DNA of 64,000 nt from Endothia cerciana. Its lineage: Eukaryota > Ascomycota > Sordariomycetes > Diaporthales > Cryphonectriaceae. The position numbers and the translations under genes were made by a program. Below, piece after piece: positions 45,512-55,131 of this stretch (its first letter is position 1; the number at the start of each line of letters is the position of its first letter). The notes beneath the pieces were generated by a model, which worked only from the letters and a program-made list of their open reading frames with translations, had not been told where the DNA came from and did no database searches. The stretch covers positions 1 to 64,000 of the forward strand of contig JALRMH010000088.1 of NCBI GenBank assembly GCA_026119935.1, written 5' to 3'.

Positions 45512-47130
45512 TCACCCCCCTCGACAATATGACCTTGATGGTGTGCGCACCCTCCCATGTCGCATCAAACCAGACGAGTGGATCGCAGCATTAATGTCCA
45601 GCAGATGATTCTCGAACCCACCCATCTCGCCGCTCATAGTCAAGGGCATCTCCCTCGCGAATTCCACCAGACCCAGCGCAACCCTCTTTCTGCCGGTGGC
45701 TGCACAGGCATCCCCCGCGTGCATGGGACCTTGCAAGGTCGAATGGATCACGACACCGTTCTTGCGATCGGGGGTAAGATCCGTGCCTTTGACGATGATC
45801 TTGAAGCCGGGATCGAGCAGCAGTCGAGTCGGTCGGGGAAGGAGGCTCTGAGCCGGGTCTGCCACTTGAACGAGCCACTCGCCCAGAGGAATAAGACCAA
45901 ATCGTGGTAGGTCCTTGTACAGAGACTTGTCGTAGGTAGCCTCGAGACTCATCTGCAGATCCTCGGCCTGCTTGAGCTTAGACCCTGGCACAGGAGGAGA
46001 CAATGCCTCAAGCGTTGGCTTGTTGGCAATCAAAAAGTCGTCGGTTTGTTTGGTCAGCTCATCACGCTTCGCCAGTACGAGTGCTGGAACCTGCCGGTCG
46101 ACTTTGCACAGCGGCCAGTCGCACTCAAACTTGTAAAAACACAGCTCCTTTCTCCGGTCTGCGGTGTAATCGGTGGTGGAGCGGTACTCCATGGTGACCT
46201 CTTCACCGATCTTAATGTCCTTGATAGCCCGGATGATCATCATGTCGCCAAATGAAGGATCGGCCGGTGTTATAGGAAGCACGCAGCCATGTGCCAGCGG
46301 GCGCCCAATTTTGACTCATCATCACTCCTACAGCCCTGGATTATGAATTCAAACTTGACGCAGGCGAAGTTGTTGAATTTTGAGCAGCATAAAGTCAGAG
46401 GGATGATCATCTCTGACCATAGCCCTTCCATCCACTGTAACCTCGTAGTAAGCTTCTTTCACCACCGCGACTGCGCCTCTTGGCAACACCTTTTTTTTGG
46501 GACCGCTTGAGTGGGAAGGTTGTAAACAGATAGGCATTCGACATGTCCATGGATATCCTCAACCGCGTTCTGAATAGAGGAGATACGAACTGGCTCACAG
46601 AATGTTCTCACGATAAGAACTCGGCCTTGATATGGTGTTTCGGCTTTGAGGTTCTCCTAGCAGGATGGTCTCAAGGCTGTGTAAGGACTGGGTGCATGTT
46701 GGGTAGGCCTCGCCAACGAAGTTTGGTGTAGGTAAGCATTGAATCTTGCTCGAGGCCGCGAGACCCCTCTTTTGCTCAATCAAAGCCTAATACTCAGTTA
46801 GCATATGTGAAGATTGAGCTGCGCGTCTCACTCGGATTACCATGTTGGATAAATCTCGTCCAATCCGGTCGCGCGATCGTTTCATAGAGGTGGTAGGTTT
46901 CTGCCCACTTCTTGGCCTTCTTGAGCAGTTCGCTATGCTCTTTGATCCAAGCGATGTACCGATCACCCGGACTCCATGTTGCGGTCGATTGCAGCACACA
47001 AGGCTGGAGCGTACTTGGATGCTTTTCTGTATTTTTCCGAAGATGGGACGGCCTGGAGTGCTCGTATGGCAGCGGTAATTTATAAGAGGGATGGAAAGAA
47101 AGAAAGGTCAGTAAGGAAGAAGATTTTTTC
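45512..47130 (-). pseudogene. SET-domain gene, intact C-terminal half, damaged 5' half
   Basis: SET proteins of this fungal TPR/SET type methylate lysines. The 3' part (46282-45512) is open for about 256 codons and shows the end of a SET domain, FGDMMIIRAIKDIKIGEEVT MEYRS, followed by the post-SET-like LCFYKFECDWPLCK. The preceding NHSC-type motif is only partly visible (AHGCVLPIT). Upstream on the same strand are further coding pieces in changing frames: KEAYYEVTVDGRAMVRDDHP (about 46450), a piece with PNFVGEAYPTCTQSLHSLET (about 46720) and GDRYIAWIKEHSELLKKAKK (about 46950). Stops at 46594 and 46348 separate them. One gap resembles an intron (CTAAC, TATTAG near 46795), but others do not. 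I therefore call it a probable pseudogene; a spliced functional gene is not excluded. Confidence 0.5.
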
Positions 47131-47556
47131 GAGAGAAGGAAGCTTGTTGCTGGTTGGTTGCAGCACCGATCAAAGAATACCCGAGCGGCAGCCTCTTGCA
47201 GGTCGCAAACTCCGATCGCAGGGTTTACGTCGCTGATTCTCGCCTCACTTTTGCCAGAACTCTCTAGCTGCAGACAATTGGATCCAATGGAGGCGGGCTG
47301 ACTCTTCAGATTGTGATCTGACACGCTCAGAATGCTCAAGGAGGTCCCGATGCCCGGAACCTTCCACAATCAGACCATTGCGCAAGGGACAAACGCATCA
47401 GATAAGGAAAGAGAAGAGAGGTAGGCACATAGGTCATTAATTAAGCTCCCAGCTCGGTTCGTGGGTATGAGCATCTAAGAATATTGGGTTTTGAGACGTG
47501 ATAGATTCCTTATTTGAAGCTCTATGTTCCCTTCCTGACATGGAAGAACCCATACT
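47131..47556. other. Intergenic, nothing recognised
   Basis: Between the SET gene 5' region and the FkbM gene 3' end. No gene seen. Confidence 0.4.
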
Positions 47557-48786
47557 CTACTTGAGAAACGGGTTTCTTTTGTCTTTGATGTTGAGGAAAG
47601 TATATTCGGTGTAGCGTGGGAGCCCTTCGTACACAGGTATGCTATGAATAATATTGGTCAGCATGAAGACACGATCAGTGATGTAGACAATGGACCTAGG
47701 ACTCACGAAGCGGTTAGCAGATTAGGCTCAGTCCAGACGGGACGGAAGCCAGCCTCCTCAAGCTTCTCCCACCAGGTTACAAAATTGTCCACCGTGATCA
47801 GGCCGGGCATCAGATGGATCTCGATGAGGAACTGTGAGATGGGAACCTCTTTCCCCTGTCCCAGAAAATGCTCTAGCACAGAGTCAACAGCTTCGAACTC
47901 GAACCCCTCAATGTCCATCTTCAGCACATCGATGTGGTCGTGGCCATTGATAGCCATGAGGTCCTGGACAGACACGAACGGGGGATGTCTGGCCATGTCC
48001 GTTTCTCCTGCAATTCCAGCTTGTGTGAAATGAGCGCGCCCCTGTTGCTGGCTTTCGAGGAGCTGAGGTCCAAACTTGTTAACCGTGAAATCATAACCCC
48101 AGATCTGGCAGTTTGTCGTCCGTTCAAGGAGCTTCTCCTCGAATGATGACTCGTTCTGGATGCCGAAAGAATAGATGATGCAGCCTGGCTGTTTTCCTGG
48201 CGGTTCCTTCCTTTCCCCCTCTAACAGAGAGAGAACCCTCTCCACCGAGGGACTCGATATTTCTTCCGGGTGTGCGCCACACTCCTTGGGAAGTCCGGCC
48301 AACTTCTCAATGCCGCAGAACCATTTCCCACCATCGCCCATGCGACCAAGGCGGTTGATGGAATGAGGGCAGTTGAATGACGCTGGAAAGAAGTCCCAGA
48401 TGGTGAAGGGCATTGTCCAGTAGTGCGCCTGGGAATCGCAGGGGAAACTACGCGCACGGAAGATTCCATCAGTTTCAACCCTCCAGAAGCTCAAAGGTTT
48501 CGACGTACAAGCTCTTGTTGTGGGGATCCTCCCATTGCGTCTGCAGCCATTCTCGGCCTTCCAGCATCTCCTGATATTGCCTCTCGCTCCTAGCGATGTG
48601 ACTCTTCACCGAACCCAGACTGTCGTCCCCGAATGAAGGGACCACTTTTGACGCGAGGTCTGAGCCGTAGGACTTGATGTCGTTCAGCGTCTTCGAATCC
48701 GGGGTGGCGAAATGAGACAAGACTGTGATGAGGAACAGACCTGCGGCGATTCCGACGAGAACATTGTTGATCTTTGAAGTAATCAT
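47557..48786 (-). CDS. FkbM-family methyltransferase, membrane anchored, with one frameshift
   Basis: SAM-dependent methyltransferase of the FkbM/METTL24-like group. The start at 48786 encodes an N-terminal anchor (NVLVGIAAGLFLITVLSHF, about 8-26), so it should sit in the secretory membranes with the catalytic domain in the lumen. This frame stops at 48475 just after SLYVETFELLEG. The rest continues one base out of frame (about 48480 to 47707): FNCPHSINRLGRMGDGGKWF, IYSFGIQNESSFEE and the FkbM hallmark DVLKMDIEGFEFEAVDSVLE. A 65-base intron (47706-47642, GTGAGT..CATAG) leads to a last exon ending NIKDKRNPFLK (47641-47557). The shift lies in a short G run (revcomp GGAGGG, 48476-48481); one extra G would explain it. 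Everything else looks intact, so it is either a very young pseudogene or a sequence error. Confidence 0.8.
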
Positions 48787-50125
48787 CGTGCTATATCTTG
48801 GTGGGTCTTCTTGCTAAAGAGAGCTTTCGGTGATACTGCTGGCTCCGTCAAATGTGTCGGCCAGGAAGAAACAAGAGGGCACCGAAATTCAAAGTAACAC
48901 CTCTGGCGGGGATGGATCTGATCAACTTTTGACCAGCCCCGGGTTCCCTTGCCGGATGGAATGCGTCTCCTAGTGTACCTAACTATTTCAAGACAAAAAC
49001 CTCACTGCCCAACAAATCGAGAGGCACGCATTCATCTTTCGTACATTCATCCCAAGGGAGGCCGCGCCAAGCTCGAGCTTGCTTGCGGCGATCTTACTAG
49101 CGCGCTGACGTTGGCACGAAGGGAGGAAGCTTTCTACAGCCGTCTGACCGATTCTTTCGCCGGTGTATCAAGGGAGGCCCTCGACTGCTGCTCGAATGTC
49201 CGGCGAACACCAATCTTAAGTAAACATGACCATTTCCAAGCTCCCCACACTACATTCTCATAATCTCATTAGACGCGATCACGTCTGTGTTCAAAGAGAG
49301 TGTTAGGCCAGTATATGTGCCTGTCTTCCAACAGCCCGGCGAGTATATATATTTCTCTATTTATCTTCGACTCGTAACTGGTTCGGTACGATACAGGTTA
49401 AACTGAACTTAGGGAAAGAGAAATTTTTTGTGGGGGGCGGAGGGCGGGGGACCAAGTTGAAGATCTCATCAGAGCACTTCTTGAATCTTCTAATAGGTTG
49501 CCTGAGTAACAACCTCGCATGAACCAAAAGCGCATCCTGATTTGTTTGCTTTCTCTTTTTGCCGGACATCTCGCTGCGGGATAGGGCAACAACGTATGAT
49601 TTCGAGATGATCATGAGCGTTTGGAGCCTTGGATCTGTGGGTCGATGCGATGGTCTCATGATGAGTGGTATCTCTCGCAAGTTTTCCCAACTAGCCTTCT
49701 ATAGCTACCCATCCCGACCGTCTACTGAAGCTTCAACTTCAGCTCACAGCTTTGCTTTTTCGAATCTCCTACACCGCTAGGTATCTTCCTCCGCTCTCCT
49801 CTTGTATCGATCTCTATTCGGAACAAAGGTGCACGCCAGTGCTCAAGCTCCTCTAATCATCATGCTGCAAATGGTTAGACAATAGCGATGGGCCGAATCG
49901 AAATGGCGGTTTATAGACAATCTACCCCAACGACTTTCCATAAATCGCAGCCGTGGAAAAGGGTCTAAGTTAGACGGGCCAGGCCATATCACTTCTAGCA
50001 ATAGTCAAGGAAACGAGAAACTGCTTAGTACTTGGGTGGGTGACGACACACTGTACCCCTTTTTGAAGCGTGCTGTATTCGAGCGCTCAATTTTTGCTTT
50101 GCTTCTTTTTTCGCCTTTTTTTATT
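48787..50125. other. Intergenic, nothing recognised
   Basis: About 1.3 kb with a G-rich patch at 49430-49451. No gene seen. Confidence 0.45.
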
Positions 50126-50560
50126 TTATTTAATCTTTTCCCAGTTGCCCTTCGTCATGTTCCCTTCTGTAGGGCCAACGTCGTGTGAATATCCTCCCGC
50201 AGTATACAACCCTTCCGGGCTATCTTGCCTTGGAAAATGCGTAAGGTATCCTTTGGTTACATATTGTCCATTGGCGTACCTGACCCTTGTGGGACGGTCG
50301 GTATCTTTTCCTAGCTTTGTTTCTTCAAAACGATGGAACTCTAGCTCTTCCAGATAATGAATGTGCCCCAATTTTGGCACACGCACACTATAGATAGATA
50401 CGAGGCCACTGTGCAAGCACTTGGGTATCCCCAAATTCGAGCATGGTAATATGATGGCAGGAAAGTCAGACTTTGCGTGAGTATTGTGCGAGATCTTTTT
50501 CCTCTGGATCTTCACTTCTGGTAGTTCAGGGCAAAGGGAGGTCGTCAAGTGTAGTTGCAA
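50126..50560 (-). CDS. Hypothetical open frame, 144 aa
   Basis: Weak candidate. The translation is evenly composed and protein-like (RVPKLGHIHYLEELEFHRFE .. GYLTHFPRQDSPEGLYTAGG) but has no recognisable domain, signal peptide or splice evidence. It could be a gene fragment near the inversion breakpoint. Confidence 0.25.
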   Translation of the reverse strand: MQLHLTTSLCPELPEVKIQRKKISHNTHAKSDFPAIILPCSNLGIPKCLHSGLVSIYSVRVPKLGHIHYLEELEFHRFEETKLGKDTDRPTRVRYANGQYVTKGYLTHFPRQDSPEGLYTAGGYSHDVGPTEGNMTKGNWEKIK

Positions 50561-50589
50561 GGATGGCCGCCCAACCGACCGACCGTATT

Positions 50590-50715
50590 GGCCGTGAGTC
50601 CAGTAACAACAGCTGCTCTAGATTCTGTTACTAGAATCAAACCGTGCCGCTGGCCGTGAGTCTAGTAACAACAGGTGCCTCCAAATCCTATTACTGGAAT
50701 CAAGCCTTGCCTCTT
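50590..50715 (+). repeat. Tandem repeat, two 62-64-base units plus a partial third
   Basis: Units start GGCCGTGAGTC at 50590 and 50652; a third begins GGCCGTGG at 50716. Each unit has AGTAACAACAG near the start and TTACT..GAATCAA further on, so AGTAACA / TGTTACT form an inverted repeat within unit 1. The units differ at about a fifth of positions. Confidence 0.75.
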
Positions 50716-50734
50716 GGCCGTGGTCTGCAGGGAC

Positions 50735-50927
50735 CTCCTGACGTGCTCTGGGCCTGCTACCGCATCCTCGGCTCGCTCGTGCACGACGCGCAGGTGTCCC
50801 ACGCCCACGCCGTGCTGGGCAACCACGACATAGCCTACCGCCGTGACTGCGCCACCACCGCCCTTGCGCTGTGCCTGGCCGCGACCGTCGTGCAGCTGTA
50901 CCGGGACGCCGGACCCCATGTGTAGGA
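50735..50927 (+). other. Orphan G/C-rich exon-like fragment
   Basis: After an acceptor-like CTGCAG the + strand reads PPDVLWACYRILGSLVHDAQ .. RRDCATTALALCLAATVVQL and a stop at 50925-50927. Third positions are strongly G/C, unlike the flanks. I recognise no family. It ends about 15 bases from where the NACHT gene piece breaks off on the other strand. Confidence 0.4.
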
Positions 50928-50943
50928 CGGACCTGCCGCGCTG

Positions 50944-52502
50944 CGTAGATGCTGTTAATGTCTTCGATGCAGCAAGCTGGTTTCGTACATAAGTTGAAAT
51001 ATCCCCTCGGATTTCCTGCTCCAGGCATATGTTGAATTGGCAATCTTGATCAAGAATCGGGTAGTGCCGGCAACTGAAGCAGATACGAAAGGGAAACCTA
51101 GTCAGTGGGAGTCTCTGGACCAGGGACTTCGAGTCTTTGACTAGCTTGACCGCATTCTCTTTGCCGCTGTCGTCTAGTGCATCGACGAATAGCCAGACTG
51201 GCCGATATTCTTTAGGACCCTCTCCATCGAGGACCTGAAGTATTCTTGCAGCTTGTGCAGATGCCACTGCCACTTCTCGCCAGGCTCGCCAAAATCGCGG
51301 CGATTGTTCTCAAAGTCAGCGACGAGGTCGGGCAATCTGTCGGGAACCTGACTGAGGAGCTGATGGAGAAGAGACCGAAAGCAGCCGAGCGGCGTCCTTT
51401 GGAGTTCGACGCCACGGCCGTGGAAGAAGAAGGAGAGAACGAAGGCATTGGTCCCGATATTGGAGGCAACGCGGACATTGCCAAGAGCGTATCGCAGTAA
51501 GGTCGACTTCCCCGAGCCGGGCTTCCCCTTGATCCAGAGCAAGCCTCGCTCGCTAACGACCCAGCTCCTATACATCTCGTGTTGAAACAACCATTCGCAT
51601 GTGCTACCGGCGGCAGCATCAATCTCATTGGACCGGTTATCCATCTCGGGAAAGGTCAACGACCTCAGGCAGTCTCGTGACAGCTGCGAGATGTCTGGCA
51701 GGATTTGGGCTTTGAACCCCAACAGCTTGGCGACGTCCTCCTTGTGGCTCTTGAACGTAACGATGGGAAGCTGGCAGAGCCAGTCGGGTCCATATGAGTC
51801 TATATACGACGCCCTTTCCAATAGTAATAACTTACCCAACGTTGAACCTCATCATCTGCTTCGTCGATCGCTTTCTTCCGCTCGGAAATGGTGAGGTTAT
51901 CTTTTTCAAAAGTTGCGCTTGCAAGGCGCCCTGCCATGGTTAGTATGATTCGATTCAGGCACCCAAAACTCGACGAACGAACCTGCTTTGTGTTGTAAGT
52001 GATTGTCCAAGGCCATCACGTAGAGTAAGATGGCCTCGTAAACCTCTATCAGGCGTTGGTCGAATTCTTTGTCGGGCTGCCGCCCTCTGAACAATGTTTC
52101 ATATCGCGCATATCTCGCCAGCAACCCCGTGACGGCCTCTGAACTGGAGAGAACGAATTCGCGGGCTTCTTCCGCATTGGCAGCGACCTGCAGACCGAAA
52201 GACACGACCGACCAACCCAGTGCTGCATAGCCCGACTTGTCAAATCTGACTACAGCGTCGCCGAGGGACCTGACTTCCTTGACGATTTTATTAAGGATCT
52301 AGAGTCGGAATTAGGCGTGCAGGTATGGGAGTTCAAAGATGGGGTTTGAGCTTACAGGTATCCAGGGTGCATTTATGTTGACGTCTTTGAGCCTCTTCGC
52401 CCTGCGAAGTATAGTTTCGATGTCGTTGGCGGATGGGCCCGCCCTGTGACCGCTTCTGACTGCCCGTGGACGGTGGAAACGCGGTCCAGGTTGCCAGTCC
52501 AC
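50944..52502 (-). pseudogene. N-terminal half of a NACHT (NLR-like) gene, cut at its 3' end
   Basis: NACHT NTPases of fungi act in allorecognition and cell death. On the minus strand the legible exons are about 52502-52356, 52298-51983, 51931-51836 and 51768 onward, with canonical introns. The helical N-terminal domain (SFGLQVAANAEEAREFVLSS .. FDQRLIEVYEAILLYVMALD) resembles the DUF7708-type domain that precedes fungal NACHTs. Then come Walker A GKPGSGKST and Walker B VWLFVDALDD. A one-base shift at 51205-51215 separates these two motifs, so the copy is broken. Homology runs to TYVRNQLAASKTLTAST (50946-50944) and stops; beyond it the frame enters the antisense of an unrelated G/C-rich fragment. 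The missing continuation is found in the opposite orientation at 55132 (see findings). The 5' end is uncertain. Confidence 0.82.
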
Positions 52503-53594
52503 CCGTGGTCAACCGTGGCGGAGGGCGGCGGAGGGCTCTCGGAAGACGTCCCATGGCTTTTTATGCCGGACTGTGCTTGGGGGGTGGGCGAGGTAGTGCC
52601 GCCACCCGCTCTTTCTGCTGGACCGCTTTCCGATCGGTTCGATGTAGTCTCCTGCTCCCTCCACCCCATCCGCTCCATCATCCGTTTGAATGTCCCCTCG
52701 TCCTTCGTTTCTCTTCCACTGTCCTCTCCATTGTCTTTCACCATCGTGCGAGGCGTACTGGTCAGTCGAGGAGGTGTTGACGAAAGCGTAGATAACCGAG
52801 GGGTCGTGCCTGACAAAATGTGAGCTGGCCACGAGCAAGGCCGGGCTACGGTCCTTACCAAGTAAACACGGCTTGCCGCGCCAGCATCGGCGCAACGAGG
52901 AAATGCAGGGAAAACAGGCAGCTGTCAAAATCTCTTCGTCGCTGAGGGGGGTACAGTAGAAAGGCAGTTGCGCGACCAGGACATAAGCAAAGACCTGGGC
53001 CAGGCCAGCTGGATGCTGCAAAGCTGTCGACCCCACCAACGGAGAGTATTATGAGTGGCGCGCTGCCCAAGGGCCATACCGAGCTGTCTACGAATCACAG
53101 CTTGCAGGCTGACAGAGGAAGATAACGGCCCGGGGGCCGATGCGAGTGCAGGAGCATTGATGCCGCATGTTTCCCGGTCGTCGACGCGAGGACTTCGGTA
53201 AAGTAGCGGTGGCAGCAGAGAAGGGAAACAGGATATTTTGGGGTGCGGACGTCCATCAGCCAGGTTTCGGCGAAGCCTTCGTTATCGGCGCAGCCTACGC
53301 AAACGCGCTGCTCTGCGAACCGAATTCTGAGAGCCGCAAACACGGACGCGACCAGACGTTAGCTCGCCGCAGCTGCTGCTCTCTCGGGGCGTCTCTGGAC
53401 GTACATATAACCTTTGAAACCAAGCTCGGCACGCATGTCCCTCCACACCGGTGGGGAGCTGCGGAGGCCGGCCGCAGGTGGGTAGGGTGGATGCAGCACG
53501 GATCTCTAAGTAGGCTCCTTGTTGTGTGCCGTTGGCGCTCATGGGATTTATGTACAGAATGTAATCAAACCCCACTCCAGCCCCGCCTCCAGAG
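52503..53594. other. Interval inside the proposed inversion, no firm gene
   Basis: The minus strand from about 52745 to 52500 has a Ser/Pro/Gly-rich open segment (starting MVKDNGEDSGRETKDEG) that may be the disordered N terminus of the NACHT gene. The rest shows nothing recognised; the missing N-lobe of the adjacent kinase was not found here. Confidence 0.4.
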
Positions 53595-54152
53595 ATGGGA
53601 TATAGCTGCGCCTTGCTCGCGGGGTTTCACTCAAAGTTTGACCTTCTTGCTCGATCACTACCTTCTAGATTTGCGTCAAACTTAGGCAGAACTCACCAAG
53701 AGTTCCCATCACTCTTCTCAGGAGCACTCCCTTTCGTTCTCACCCACCGGGACCTCTGCGAGACGAATCTCCTCATAGATTCGGAAACCGGTAACATTAC
53801 GGGGATTGTCGACTGGGCCGAGGCGAGGATTCTTCCGTTCAGCTTCTCCTTGTGGGGACTTCAGAATGTTCTTGGCTATATGGATTCTAAGGGATGGCAT
53901 TATTATGACAACCGCCACGAACCCGAGGACCTCTTCTGGCAAACCTTTCGCAGGGAAGCCAGCAACGTCTCGGCTGCTGATTTACGATTCATCCGGGCTG
54001 CGAGGATGGCCGGCTTGTTCTGCTGTTACGGCTTCATCGTAGAGCGCAAGGTTGTGAAGGTTGTGAAGAATGTGGTGGACCAGGCCGATGTTTCTTCCCT
54101 CGCGTATCTCGATGCATTTTGCACATCTGATGACTGGGTCCCTACAACGTGA
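53595..54152 (+). pseudogene. APH-family kinase, C-terminal lobe only
   Basis: The 186-codon open frame encodes the catalytic lobe of an aminoglycoside-phosphotransferase-type kinase, a family with many small-molecule and unknown substrates in fungi. The catalytic loop HRDLCETN (in FVLTHRDLCETNLLIDSETG) and the metal-binding GIVDWAEA are intact. The segment WGLQNVLGYMDSKGWHYYDN and the remaining helices are as expected. The N-lobe with the nucleotide-binding strands is absent upstream, where the frame is not family-like, so the gene appears truncated at its 5' side and unlikely to be active. It lies within the proposed inverted segment. Confidence 0.75.
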
Positions 54153-55131
54153 GCCTGTTTATGTTGCCCCCGTTACCGGCCGGGCTGTATGAACTGGCCC
54201 AATGCATGGATCATGTCAGGCATCGACCTCGCCGCAAACAGCATGGCGGTCATCGACATGTCCACGAATTGGTGCTTTGAAGCCGAAAGTATTGTCCCCG
54301 AGCTGTGGAGACGATGATGTATCTGCCTCCTCGGCAAGCCAAGGAAGGGGACGTTAGTGTGCGCCTAGAGCGAGGCCGATTGTGATGTCTGTGGGTGAAT
54401 TGAGACAGTGTTTTTTGCAGGTCAGGAATATTAGCATCGACCCTTAGGGTCGAAATGTAATCTGGTCGACCCCCGATGATCGATTGCCATATGCGAGTAC
54501 TACGACCGAACATTGCGTGTCGTTAAGACATTTTCTCAATACAACTTTCACAGCGCCCAGGTCTGGATACGCTTGTTCAGGATGTGTCGTGGGGGACACA
54601 CTGAGGCCGTCGCCCAGGATCCTGGCCTGGAGCCGGGAGTGCGATTGAATGCGATTGTGTGCGGCATGCTACTATGTGGATAAAGCTTGCCACCTCTCGC
54701 CGTCCTCACAACCCGACCCCTCTTAGTAGCCCTAAGTCAACCCTAGCTTTTTAAACGAGTCATTCGCGAAAAGGAACGCTCTGCAAGGGCCTGCCGCTAT
54801 TATCGCTGAGGCAGGCAGATCAATATCGTGTTGTGCACTACTGTGACCTTCGTTCTAGATTAGAAAGCGGAGAGGATATCGAGTTGCTCAACGGTTGATA
54901 CACTATCGATCTTCCACACATGGTTTTGCCTCCTTCGTGCATGCTCTATCTCTAGGCCAGGCTTGTGCTTTTTCCGCCACAGCTACGAAGAATATCTTTG
55001 AAGAGAGAGGTTAAGGACCCCCAGACAGGACGTCGGACCTATTTATGCCTTTCTGAGAAAAGACAACCCTCCATCGCCGAGCTGTCAAGGAAATCTTCTT
55101 CCACGCCGCCTGACCCTTCCATGAAAGCCAA
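54153..55131. other. Gene-poor interval up to the right breakpoint
   Basis: About 1 kb without a recognisable gene. It ends at the point where NACHT-ankyrin homology starts abruptly. Confidence 0.45.
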
